This document shows positions 53,068 to 64,000 of a stretch of DNA of 64,000 nucleotides, piece by piece. The stretch lies in contig NC_057317.1 of the NCBI RefSeq assembly GCF_000687475.1, positions 2,046,001 through 2,110,000 on the forward strand, read 5' to 3'. The first letter of the stretch is position 1, and every line of letters starts with the position of its first letter. The translations under genes and the position numbers were made by a program. Origin of the DNA: Ustilaginoidea virens. Lineage: Eukaryota; Ascomycota; Sordariomycetes; Hypocreales; Clavicipitaceae. The notes beneath the pieces were generated by a model. The model saw only the letters and a program-made list of their open reading frames with translations. It did no database searches and was not told where the DNA came from.

Positions 53068-56054
53068 CTTGTCTCGTCTGCTTCCCTGCGACGCCTTTGT
53101 CTCTTGGGGTGGGTTTGCGTGTGCTGACTCTGAAAAACCAACGTTTTGGGACTTGTAAAAGTGGAATCGGGTAGCTGTTGACCGTAGCTGCTACCAAGAA
53201 AACGGCGCAAGAATTGACTTTGGATAAGGGTTCCGGCCAGTTAAAAGCGCAAGCAAATGACGAAACGAGGTTTTCCGTTGGGCGGTTGTTCCGAAGTGCC
53301 GTGTTGTTGTGCTGTTGTTGTGCTGTTGTGCTATATATGTGTTGTTGTTTCGCGATTATCCGTTGCTGCTGATGAAAGGGTTTCACCGGTGGCTTGCGGG
53401 TGGCATACGACGAGCTGGGTTATTTTTCAAGGAGTGACTTGCGCAAAACGCAGAATGTACAGGCTTTGCCAACGAAGCCCCAAGGGTGGGAGAGAACGAG
53501 CGGGATGAAGCAAAACGTGCTGCAGGCGAGAAGAGATGAAGATGGGAATGAGACGAGGTGAGGGGGTGGGCCAGCCATTAACTACCCACCCACGCCGCAG
53601 CCAGAATAGTAGCAGCGCGGGCTGGTCGCAGCTTCCTTTTCCATGTCACAAACAACGCAACAAAGCGGGCATTGGTTGGCTCGTCCAGCCCCACTGTACC
53701 GTACGGTGTCACGGCACGAGGACACCCAGGGGCCAGGGCCCAGGCCATCTCCCTCCCCTATGGCAACCATGTGGCTCCATTGGCGGGACAAATCTCGTGC
53801 CTCATTTTGTACTTTTATTTTCTTGATCAAACGAAGTCCGTGACCCCCCTGCCTCCTGCCTCCTCTCCTCCCCCTTGCCACAGGCTCCTTGACCAATGAC
53901 ACCAATCGAGTCGATGAAGTTATGAGACCCATCTCCTCTGAAATTGCCATGCTGAAATTGGAAATAGCCACAGCGCCCATTGGCGATCGGCAGTTGGCGG
54001 TTATCGGGCTGCTCGCTTCTCATTGTCAAGGGGATCGAGGGATAGACTTGACACCATACCTATTGATTCGTTCGAACAGGCTCCGGCCGGAGGCAGCAGC
54101 TGGCCTGTGTAAACATGGCGGGCGCGAAAGCGTCAGGCAGGACTCAGGAGTCCAGACTCAGCTGTGCTTTTGCGTCTTGGAGTCTTGGGCTCTTGTTGGC
54201 CATGCCGTGTCTCGCCAAGCAATTCTGGTTCCTACGCCGTACGCTAAGAATATTTCCGCGCGCGGGTTGCCGTGCAGCCTGTGGGGGGCAAGGGGGGAGG
54301 GAATGACGCCAAGTGTCAAGTAACTTCACGCACAAACCACCTGTTGGCCATCTTGGCCCTTGGCCCCTTGGCCCCTGGCGGAGAGAAAAAAAAAAAAGCC
54401 TCTTCCTTGTTCCTTTATCCACTCCAGGCCATGGCTTCATTTTTCGACAGAGCTTAGATTCTAATATTAGCGCTTTTGCCACGGTCAGTTTGTCCCGTCC
54501 CCCAAGTTGTCCAACTCCAGTTCCTAGTTGTTAGTTTGTTATTGTTATTATTGTTGTTGTTTTTTTTTTCTCCTGCGCAACAAATTGAATAATTTCCTTC
54601 TCTTACATTGATTGGGTGATACTGCGACAAGCCCCGCCGACCCACTCACACCCTGCGCGCAGCCCTAACTTGGCCAGCCCATCGCCCGCCAGATGTCCCC
54701 GCAGCCATCTGGTTCCTGACGCTTTGCCTCTTTTGGTGATGATCCCGTCTCCAATCGCCGTCCCCCGTCCCACCCGTGTGGCATGTACTCCGTACTCCAT
54801 ACTGGGTACCACTTACTTACTACTGCGTTGCTCGCGCCGTCACGTGCTCAAACGACACGACACATCATCGTCATCTTCTTCTTCTTCTTCTTCTTGATGG
54901 GCTTCCCGTGGGCGCGCAAGCTAGATGCTGTCATGAACCTTGGCTGCGACTCATCTTCAACAGCTCTGCGACACCTTTGCATGGCCGAGGGCTGCCATCC
55001 TCACTTCGCCGAAACCCGCTGTCAAAGGCAGAGACCGCAACAAGCGCGTGCCGGCCGAGCGCAAAGGGGGTCAGGCCACTCCGAGGATGAGGCTGCTGCG
55101 TGATGTGCTGCGTGATGTGCTGCGTGATGCTGCAAGGGAACCGTCGCTTAATGGCCCCTTGTCTTGATTGTCATGTGACTGGTACGGCTTCATCGTACTG
55201 CCCCCACCCTTCCTTGTCCGTCATGCAGGAGTAACAACAGCCCAGACCGCACCTCTACTTTGCCAGGCGTGTTTCGCTTTCCGCCAACGCTAAAAATTTT
55301 TCGGTCGCATCGACGTATTAGGTTAGGTAACTTAGGTAATAAAGAGAGAGTCAGTCGATATAAACAAACCTATGCCTGGCCCCGTTCTGCGCTATAACCA
55401 AGAGACACGCCATACTGGGCATTCCTGGCAGCTGCACCGCAAGCAGTGGTAGGAGCTTTATCAATCGACATTTGAATAGTATTAGCCATAGCAATAGCAG
55501 GCTTCCTCGGTCCTGGGAGGACCTCCGGGATAAGCACAATGGCGCCGCAACTTCAAAAGAGGCCCAGTCGATTGGGTACCTCCTAACCTAAGGTACGTAC
55601 ATCTGTCGTAGTCATGACATCCAATGTACATCCTCCGACGTGCCTGCCCCACTCTGCAAACGACCAAACTCCCCATTCCCCCGCCCATCCCATCGACTGC
55701 ACCGCGTTATTATGGCTTTATGCAGTTTTCCGTACGATGCTTTGACCAGAATTGCTCCAAGTTTATATGTACAGGGTGGCCAAGGCAGGGAAGTAAGCTG
55801 CCGGACATACAGAACGCGCCAGATCGCACGGGAGCATACATTACATGGAAGATGGACGTATCCCGACGAGCGCGTCAAGTCGGTGTAATCACCTTAGTTG
55901 TTGCTGATTCACAAGATCAAACAGGGAAGAAACTTTATAAAAGATTCGAGAAAAAAAAAAAAAGGGGGGGGGGAGGGGGGTATTGGAGGGCAAACGCACG
56001 GAAGTTGCCAATTCATGCAAGCAAGTCTCTTGTATCGTCTCTCATGCACCTCTT
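53068..56054. other. 3-kb intergenic region, no gene seen
   Basis: Contains a GTTGTT/GTGTTGTT-rich stretch (53300-53350), a CTT repeat (54873-54894), GTGATGTGCTGC repeats (55098-55133), an A12-G9 run (55951-55975) and a TACTCCGTACTCC word (54786-54798). No supportable gene. Confidence 0.5.
55096..55133. repeat. CGTGATGTGCTG short tandem repeat
   Basis: Three 12-bp units of CTGCGTGATGTG type, the last shortened. Confidence 0.8.
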
Positions 56055-57695
56055 CTATGCTATCCAGTACCACACTTTCTGCCACCAGTTCTTGGCCACG
56101 GGAGGCTCGTCCATGGCTTCCAGCTCATCCATCTCCTTCTTACCCGAAATGGCGTCAATCTTGTCGACGGGAATATAGAGCGCGGTGCGGAAGTACAGCT
56201 TGTGGCCCAGGTACAAGAGCAAGAAGATGGGTATGGTGATATAGGCCGCAACAAAATTCTTTGCGTCAAATGGCATAAATGTTTGGAATCCGTTGGTAAT
56301 GGTGAGAAGGCTTATGAGCAGCAGCGTGAGCCACGTGGCGTATGGCTGCAGCGGCGTCCGATAGGGTAATGAGTCGAAGAGGTTGTTGAAAATCATGGCG
56401 CGTCGAAAGCGGAGGTAGGTTATCATGACCACAATCCATGCGATAAACCCGGAAATGGTGGAGATGTTGGAGAACCAGGCAAAGACGTTGGAGCCAGAGT
56501 TGGACACGTTGAGGTAGGCGAGGAGGCCGACAGCCCAAGTCGCTAGAACGGCGAGGTACGGCACGCCGTTGCGGTTGGTGGTGCGGAATACCTTGGGAGC
56601 TTGGCCATTGAGGGCCATGGAGTAGAGAATTCGACTGCCAGAGTAAAGAAAGGAATTCCCAGCCGACCATGCCGAGGTCAGGACGGCAGCATTGATGATG
56701 TGGTTCAAGGCCGGGATGCCCACGTTCTGGATGCCAATCACGAATGGCGAGGCGCTCGCGTCGGACTTTCCAGCCTTGTTTGCTCCGAGCAGTGCCTTGT
56801 CGTCGGATGGTACGATGATGCCAATGATGAGCGAGCCGAGGCCATAGAATATGGCCAGCCGCCAGATAAATCGGCGAGCGGCCTTGGGAATGTTTCGGCG
56901 AGGGGCAATGGTTTCACCTGCAGCAATAGCAATCAACTCCGGGGACGTGATGAATGCAAACCCGGCAGAAACCAAGGCATGCCAGAAGCCGAGGAAGCGA
57001 CCCGTGGGGCCAGCCGTTTTGTACGCGACAAAGGCACCCGGGTCCCGCCAGTTGTGAAATCCAAGTATGCCATGCTGGTTGGGACCGCCGCCGAAAAATA
57101 TGACGATGCCCAGGATGATGAGACCCATGATTGTGATCAGCTTGATGCTGGCAAACCAGAATTCGGCTTCACCAAAGAAGCTGACGGCAATAATGTTGAG
57201 AATCAAGATGACCACCAGGACGATGGTGATCCAGACTGCGATGCTGACGTTGGCACCCCAATAATCGATGATGATTCCGGCAGCAGTGGCTTCGGCGCCA
57301 ATCAATATGGCGTAGGCATACCAATAGTTCCAACCGGCAGCAAAGCCTAGGCTGGGATCGAGAAACCGGTCAACAAAGTACGGAACCGTGATACCTCGCA
57401 TGGGCAGATAAGTGACCATTTCAGCCAGGCAGTTCATGACGACCCATACAACCATCATCATGGAGAGGTAAGCCATGAAGAGCGGAGCGGGACCAGTGGA
57501 AGACAAGATGCCACCGGAGCCGATGAAGAGACCAGTGCCGATCGCACCACCCAGGGCGAGGAATTGAATATGGCGACTCTTCAAGCCACGCGCAAGCTGA
57601 TCGTGTTGATGGGCCAGATTGTACTCTGCATTCTCGGTCGGGCCACCCGTCTCCTCCGCGTAATGGGCGGTGTCATCACTCAGCTTCTCCGGCAT
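56055..57695 (-). CDS. Amino-acid permease (YAT family)
   Basis: A single open frame of 546 residues, start MPEKLSDDTAHYAEE. It is a 12-helix plasma-membrane amino-acid/proton symporter. After about 40 hydrophilic residues comes the signature LKSRHIQFLALGGAIGTGLF of helix 1, then MVTYLPMRGITVPYFVDRF, GWNYWYAYAI, FITSPELIAIAAGE (helix 6 motif), AAVLTSAWSAGNSFLYSGSR, and the C-terminal run of helices ending with KNWWQKVWYWIA. The order and length match fungal general or specific permeases; the substrate cannot be told. Upstream in-frame codons contain no ATG, so 57695 is the start. Location: the last clear gene of the window. Confidence 0.93.
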   Translation of the reverse strand: MPEKLSDDTAHYAEETGGPTENAEYNLAHQHDQLARGLKSRHIQFLALGGAIGTGLFIGSGGILSSTGPAPLFMAYLSMMMVVWVVMNCLAEMVTYLPMRGITVPYFVDRFLDPSLGFAAGWNYWYAYAILIGAEATAAGIIIDYWGANVSIAVWITIVLVVILILNIIAVSFFGEAEFWFASIKLITIMGLIILGIVIFFGGGPNQHGILGFHNWRDPGAFVAYKTAGPTGRFLGFWHALVSAGFAFITSPELIAIAAGETIAPRRNIPKAARRFIWRLAIFYGLGSLIIGIIVPSDDKALLGANKAGKSDASASPFVIGIQNVGIPALNHIINAAVLTSAWSAGNSFLYSGSRILYSMALNGQAPKVFRTTNRNGVPYLAVLATWAVGLLAYLNVSNSGSNVFAWFSNISTISGFIAWIVVMITYLRFRRAMIFNNLFDSLPYRTPLQPYATWLTLLLISLLTITNGFQTFMPFDAKNFVAAYITIPIFLLLYLGHKLYFRTALYIPVDKIDAISGKKEMDELEAMDEPPVAKNWWQKVWYWIA

Positions 57696-60600
57696 GATGG
57701 GCAACGGTCGACCGGTGGTTCGACTCAGTTTGCGAGGAGGGGCTCTCTCCGTGGTACGTTCCAATGAGGAACTGGGAGGCTGGTTTCTCTCTCTGCCACT
57801 TGCTTGCGTACAAGGACCCAGAACAAGGTTCGCAATGCCGAGCAAAACAATATCGGTTCCAGTTGAGGCCGCTTGTGTGTGACTGCACCGGCGTTGCCTT
57901 TTCTTTTGGCCAAGCTCACCTTGCCAAATCGATGGGGTTTAGGTCTGGTAACCACGACCGGGGACGATTAGGCTCGGCACAAGCGAGATGCCGGCACAGA
58001 TATAAGGAAAGGAGCCAATTGAGCGACCTGGCGGATGGAGGAGCCAAGAGAAGGTGTGATGATGGCGGGGTGTAAGCATTTATTTGGGGGAAGTTGGATG
58101 GGGATGCAATGGAGGGGTGCCAGCTGGGTGGAGCTCAGCACAGTGCGGCCAAGCGCTGACCAGCCTCTGGATTTGCGCTGTTATCTGGGGACGCACCTGC
58201 CCGGATGTGGGCCTAGCTTCTTGGCTTCATGTCCTGGACGGACGTTGGTGGGGAAGAGGGGGGGGAAGCCATGGAGGGAAACCGCACCCGCCGCTCCTGC
58301 CGCTCCTGCCTCCCACGGAAGTGATGCGGAAGGAAAGCGCTGGATGCTGCAGAAGCAGAGTAAACCTATCAATATTGGGACATGATGTTGGCCAGTTTGA
58401 CGAGAGTACCTCTGTCGAGGCTGGATTTTCTCGCGCGACCAGACCTGGCCGGTCTTGTTCCTCTCGTGCAGCAAGCCCACGGTTTATCACGGCCCGAAAA
58501 GCTCTTGGAAGCTGGATTGGAAGCTGTAATTCCGATTTTGCCGGTCTCGGTTGGCGAACGGCGAACGGCGGACGGCGGACGGCGGACGACGAACAACAAA
58601 CGGCGACCCACGGATAAATAGCGAACTGCAGGCTGCAAAGTGCAAACTGGGCTAACTCATGAGCTCGAACCAAGTGTACAGTCCATGCCTGTCAGGGAAC
58701 TGCGTGTGAAACGCCGACATCATGATAAGCACAAGGGACGAGAGGTCTGCCCTAGCGATTCATTTCATTGGGCCGATGGCGTCCTTTCTCTCCATCAGAA
58801 GCAGACGGCCAAGGCCTGGGCCCAAAGGCAGCCAGAATGCAAGGCAAAAGCCCAATGGCGTCCTAACAAGACGGAATCAGTGAGTGGCCTTGTGAGGCAG
58901 CCCCGCACCCAGAACGTGAACTTTAAATACCTGCGATGTCGCTGGGGGGCAGACGATGGGGGGCAGACGATTCAGGATTTAGTAATTAGGACCCAGGGAT
59001 GGCCTTTGGGGTAGGAGTACTCGCAGAGAATCTAAAGCCTTCCCAGCTTGCCAGTTGACGGTGGGGAAAGCCAAGGCCGCAGAAGCCTAGAAACTGTTGA
59101 GATTTATCAAATACGACCTGGTAGCCCTTGTCAGCGCGCACCCATGGCGGCATCGGCTAACCAGATACGAATTAGCCAGGTTGTCGAATCTTATCCACTG
59201 CAGGGTGTTGTATGTACAACCCAACTTTCTGGTCAGTAACAGTACCGAGAGAAAAGCAGACTGATCCTTCTATCTAATACGAACCAGGCTGCATTAGAAG
59301 CATCTCATGCGCACATGCGATGTGGAAGGCTAGCCGAGAATCTTGGACTCTATCCGGGAGCTATACAAAGTTTTCGTCTTGGCGTCCGCTACCGAGCCAA
59401 ACAGTCAACCAGCTAATTCGACGCCCATTGCATCATGAGAACAAACGAGTCGTGAAATTCCATCTGTCGAACCAAGCGAGCGGCCTCGCGCTTGCGGGAG
59501 TCGGAGCCACGAACCTTGCCGATAGTTACCGTTGGTCCGGTACTAAGCGTCAAGGGCCAAGAGTCAAAACTTCCTAGCCCCACGTCCACGTCCCGTCCTG
59601 TCAGGTTCTAACCCCCACCGGGTTACTAGCCGGCGTGTTAAATAGCCTACGGACTGCCGAAGCGCGAACGTGGCTTCGGTTCCGGTTAGGAAGCGTTGAC
59701 TCACCTCAGCATGCCGTCATACAGTCATAGTCTTCCTTCCATGAGCGGTATGGCTCCAGGTATGGAACAGCCGGGATTTTTGCTGCCAAAGTGGTTGTGG
59801 ACCATGGCATTGAGGGATTTCTTTTTAAAAGCCCTTACAGTCATGATAAGGTTAGGCTGCGAGATTGGCAGCGTATCGATGGGTGTGTCGTCGGCCCAAC
59901 AGTCACGCACCATCTCCATACCCTATACCAATCAAGTCATTCCATCCAACTTGAGGAGTCGGGAATCATGTTTCCCGACCACCTGGGAAAGCCAGACCGG
60001 CATCGGTTGAGCATACTTGATCGCCATTGGCTAACCCCATCCCGGCGAGACACGAATTGCGCGGCTCCTTCGGAAGCCAATGTGAGACAGCAACCGATTG
60101 CAGCGCCAACTTACCCAAACCATGAGGTCGTGCTGGCTGGAAAAAGCACCTACCTGTTTTGGCATGTCAAAGTTGATCCACGCCAAACCAACAATCCCCA
60201 AGTCCATGCTCGTAGGGAATTGAGCCTTTTGCTCGCGCGACTCATCTCGAGCCCAAGTTTGCCTCACACCCTTGAGTTGAAGTATGCGTGCGCGACGCCG
60301 GAAAAGCCAAGCCGACGGCGGAATAAGGCTTGTAGCCCGAATCACACCTGAACCAAGGCAAATGTTTTCCTATGCCAGGACAGATCGTCGACGTGCATTG
60401 GCCTTGTTTCGCTTTATATCCAGCTTCAGCCAGGAGTTTGGAAACAAGCGCACAGCGTCAGATTCGACCACTGCAGGGAGATGCCGCTCTTGTACGGCAT
60501 GAGAGACCCCCCCGAGGGGGAAGATGGGTGACTGTCAGCGTAGGCGTTCCAGTCAGGCCTGGAAGCAAGCCCGCGGGACAGAATGCTTTAGAAACAATGC

Positions 60601-63600
60601 ACGGTGAAGGAGAAGAGCAGCCGCGCCGGATTCGTCACATCCGCAGGATTCATCACATCCGCGTGTGCTGCCCAATGGCGGTGCCTAGGATCGTCGCTTG
60701 GTACCCCATATCCAGCATACTAGGCAGTACCTGCACATATACCCCTGGGCTCAAACCACTGGAGCCTAGAAGCTCATCGCTTGTACAAGTCCCTATCCTC
60801 CGCGACGACGCCGCGGTAAACGCAGGGAGCTAGCTATTGCTCCTGGATGCAGAGCCTGGCTGAAGAATCCATGGCTAAAACACCCACCTCAAGCTTGATG
60901 GTGCTGTATAGCTTGCAGTGTGGACGTGATACAGCTTCATTACTCCGTACACAGCTTCTCTATCACTCTCCAACAATAATGGCCCTTCGTCGCGGCTAGA
61001 TCCTAAACCCGCCAAACGTTGTCCACCATTGCAGCAGTCACTCCACGGACATGTCGCGGCCTGACGCAAGGACCGCTCCATCCACCATGACACCACCAAG
61101 ACGAATGTCCTCGCGCATGTTTCACGGCAGACCACAAACACAGAAGACAAGCGAAGTATACTTTGCCCTCTGTAGCGGCCCAAGAAGTGTCAGCGTGTAA
61201 AACGCGGGTTCCAGCTTCTGCATGAGCATAATCCATCGCCAGAGAAAGCGCAGCCGTGTCGTGAGGCTACACCTTTGGCCTGAGGAGGCTGTTGTAGTCG
61301 AGAACCCCAGCCTGCCAATTCGCCTGGTCGACAGTAGCTACGCACGGGGTCAGCTACGACGCCACGCAGTCCTGCCGGCCTTCTGGGACTTCAATCCTGC
61401 ACTGCTCGAACCGAGGCTTCGAAGGATCAGGCTCAGCGTAGCTGCAGCGTTTGCTTTCGCACGAGGAGCATCAAACGCAACGCCCGGAGAATGCGCGTGG
61501 CCGACATTCCCCTTCCGACGACACGACACCACGGGCCCAGGCTGTCAACATGTTTCCTGGCCAAATTTCCCCGACGCATCATGTCGAAAACCGCGGTCTC
61601 GTATGGGGAGGCCGGCGCTTAATGAAAGGCAAGCCATGCCGCCACATTTGACTTTGAGATCCGTCAACAGACGGGGGCTACCATCGACGCCTGCGGCGAT
61701 CCAAGAGTTGTCTTCTTCTTCACTGTCTCACCCCCTCTATCTTAACCACGGGGAACGTGATCCGCAACCGGGCCATGGGAGACATGTCCGACAAGACTGA
61801 CGGGGCGGATCGTCTAAAGCCGAGGCAGATGAGCGAGCACCAGCAAGAGCACCAGCAAGATATGGTGGCATGGCGTAGCGTACCGTTGCGTTGCGTTGCG
61901 TGAGAAGCGATGGGCTTTTCGCGCGAGTGCAAAGGCATGGCTGCTTGTACAGTTGCCGGCTCCGTGTCGAAACCTACGATGACCTGGTGGTCAATAGAAC
62001 TAGCCTGCCAATGCTGTCACCAACAACACTAGGACCATGGGATCCGAGCGCAAAGCCTGCTTGGTTTCGGCCGGGGGTGCCTGCTGGCTTTGGTTCCGCG
62101 CCTCCAGACAAGACGTTTCCCCAGCCCCTGGCTTCAACGATGTCTCCTTTCGACGGGTAAGTAGAAAAGATCCGTGGCTCGGCTAGATACATGTGCCGGG
62201 TTAGCTCACCGCAGAGATGCCGAACAAAGTCTAGAGTCCAACCTACCGCAAAACCAGACGATTTGAGAGGGGGGAAAAACAAGAGAAGGAAAAGAAAAAG
62301 AACAGAAGCTGAAAAATGCAAAAAGGAAAAAGGAAGGAAACGGCAAATGCTGCAGTGTGGAGTTTTTTCTTCTCAAGGCTAGAGGAGATGCACCGGGCCT
62401 GATGGAACTACGGACACGAGCACTCGTACTAAACAGAACAGGTCCATGCCCGTGAGTTTCACGCCAAAGGCTAGGTCATCCGTTGCAACCGGGGTTACTA
62501 TGCATAATGCGAGGCTGAATGAAGCACTTCACTTTTGCAGAACAATGGGCCAGGCAAAACGCCCGGGTCCTCCGCCCGTGGGTGGCTGAACCCCCTCGCC
62601 GCGTGGAATAAACGGCCTGAAAACGTCGGAGCACGGCACTCTGTTGCCCCAGTTGGAACCCGTAAAGTATCCATCACGCTCGCGGACGGGCTGCCAAGGC
62701 GGTTGACCAACAATGCTGACGTGGCGTGGCGGCGGTGGCGAGACGGCGACAAGTCGGAACGGTCAATGGCCGTCGCGACTTCGCCACGGTGGCGAAAAAA
62801 AAAAAAAAAAAGAGCTCCCCCGTCCAGCGACCAGGCTCCGATCTAGAGCGGTCCTCTCATCTCCACCTCACGAACCGGGGGTTCCGTTCTTTGCGGCCCA
62901 TTGCGGGGCCTGGAAGCGGTGCCAGGGAATTTCGGGCGCCAAGAGCGTGGCCCGGGGTTGTGATGGCAGCCAATGCGAGCAGAGCATCTCGACTTTTGCG
63001 GGTGAGCGGCTGCATCGACCGAAGTAAAGCAGAACAGCGGTCCGACTTGTCCAACGGACATGCGCGGCGGCGGCTGCTGCTGCGAATGCTCCGCTCCGTC
63101 CGTTGCGTCGCGGCAGGAAAGCATCCGTATCGAGCATCGTTGACAGGACAAAAATCGACCTGCACTTGTCGATGGATACATGCCGGGTCTGCAGTGGTCT
63201 ATTTGTGCATGACAACGGTCGACAAAAGCCCGGAATCCGGTTTCCTCCCGTTATCGGATCGGACTTGTCTGACGTGAGAGACGCTGGCTTCGGACAGAAA
63301 GCCGCCCGGAACCCGCGCCCAGATGACGACGACTAATGGTTGAAGAAGCACGTTCGTACGAAGACTGTGCTGCGATGCAAGCCTTGCTCGCACATCGGCG
63401 TTTGTCGTGTGTCGTGCGTGCGTGTCGGCCAGTCGGGCCCGAACCAGTCTGTTGGTGCTGCATCGCATCAGTCATCACCAATCGTCTGTAGTGATGCTGC
63501 CTGTAAGCGGTAGGCAAGACGTTGGAATTGATAATTCAGGGACCAGACTTCTGCAGCCACACAAGGCCACACAAGGTCGACTTTGCCACAGGCGCTTGTT

Positions 63601-64000
63601 TCGGGCAGATCTCATCGTTTCCCCCCTAGCTCGTCCGTGCAACGCAACGACTCGAGTCGACTAGACCAGCCTGCGTCGTACCTTGCAAACCCGGGATTTG
63701 CTTCCCCACTGCTTCCGCCGCGGAGCGGATGGGAATCTCGTTTTTCCCGTTTTTTGTTTTCCCAGTCCAGAAAACTCAAATTCGCCACCGACTGCTCCGC
63801 TGGTGGCAAAAGAAGGGGAAAAAAAAAAAGTTCAAGCCGCCCGTTACCCCCGCCCTCGTTCCCCTGGCGGCAAGGCGGCTGTCGATCAAGCAGCCGGCTC
63901 AGCCTCAGGTACAAACGCACTCTCTCTCGGGCGATCGGCGGCGCTTCTCTCCCGTGCTGGACCTCATTTGCCCTGCGCCCCTGCGCCCCTGCGCCCCCTT
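57696..64000. other. 6.3-kb region without a supportable gene
   Basis: Open frames up to about 190 codons exist on both strands but show no domains, signal peptides or plausible splice models. Notable are a CGGCGGA minisatellite (58551-58611), a TACTCCGTAC word (60941-60950), A-runs near 62795-62811, and a final CTGCGCCC repeat (63975-63998). The first few hundred bases are the permease promoter. Confidence 0.5.
58551..58611. repeat. CGGCGGA minisatellite
   Basis: About eight 7-bp units of CGGCGAA/CGGCGGA/CGACGAA type in tandem in intergenic DNA. Confidence 0.8.

Noticed and set aside
1..64000. tRNA, rRNA and CRISPR features
   Set aside because: Scanning by eye for tRNA B-box words in a cloverleaf context, 5S rRNA and regularly spaced repeats gave none that holds. 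The tandem repeats present have no unique spacers. A covariance-model scan would be decisive for tRNAs.

Overview
The window is nuclear DNA of a filamentous ascomycete (Pezizomycotina), most likely a Hypocreales member. Four things point there. The genes are separated by long non-coding stretches. Introns are short (43-154 bp) with GTRNGY donors, CTRAY-like branch sites and YAG acceptors. Coding DNA is GC-rich. A Pezizomycotina-type MIC19 and a fungal-type TyrRS, lipoyl synthase and Rsm22 are present. No bacterial, phage, rRNA or tRNA gene was seen. Gene models were built by hand from conserved motifs and splice signals; exon positions are given in each entry.

Layout. (1) 2.8-26.6 kb is a housekeeping block: PAPS reductase (+), TYW3 (+), MIC19 (-), a ferric reductase (+), siroheme synthase/uroporphyrinogen-III methyltransferase MET1 (-), mitoribosome assembly factor RSM22 (-), a membrane-anchored thioredoxin (-), a SPOUT RNA methyltransferase (+), lipoyl synthase (-) and cytosolic TyrRS (-). 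Several of these concern iron or reduced sulfur. (2) 28.1-32.6 kb holds a seven-exon FAT1-type acyl-CoA synthetase (+) and an unrecognised secreted protein (-) made of four exon-encoded modules with three cysteines each. (3) 33.9-47.1 kb is a graveyard: an internally deleted MFS transporter fragment, then about 9 kb of broken non-ribosomal peptide synthetase. Its domain order and motifs match delta-(L-alpha-aminoadipyl)-L-cysteinyl-D-valine (ACV) synthetase, the first enzyme of penicillin/cephalosporin biosynthesis. Two modules lost their adenylation or carrier core and an insertion with inverted repeats sits in the second condensation domain. (4) 47.9-57.7 kb carries a secreted alpha-carbonic anhydrase (+), a FAD monooxygenase (-), a possible small two-exon gene (+), a small GPI-type secreted protein (-) and a YAT-family amino-acid permease (-). 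(5) 57.7-64 kb shows no supportable gene.

How the genes relate: PAPS reductase needs a thioredoxin as reductant, and the sulfite it makes is reduced by a sirohaem enzyme whose cofactor MET1 makes. RSM22, lipoyl synthase and MIC19 act in mitochondria. The ACV synthetase relic has no recognisable isopenicillin N synthase next to it in this window, so no working beta-lactam pathway is indicated here.
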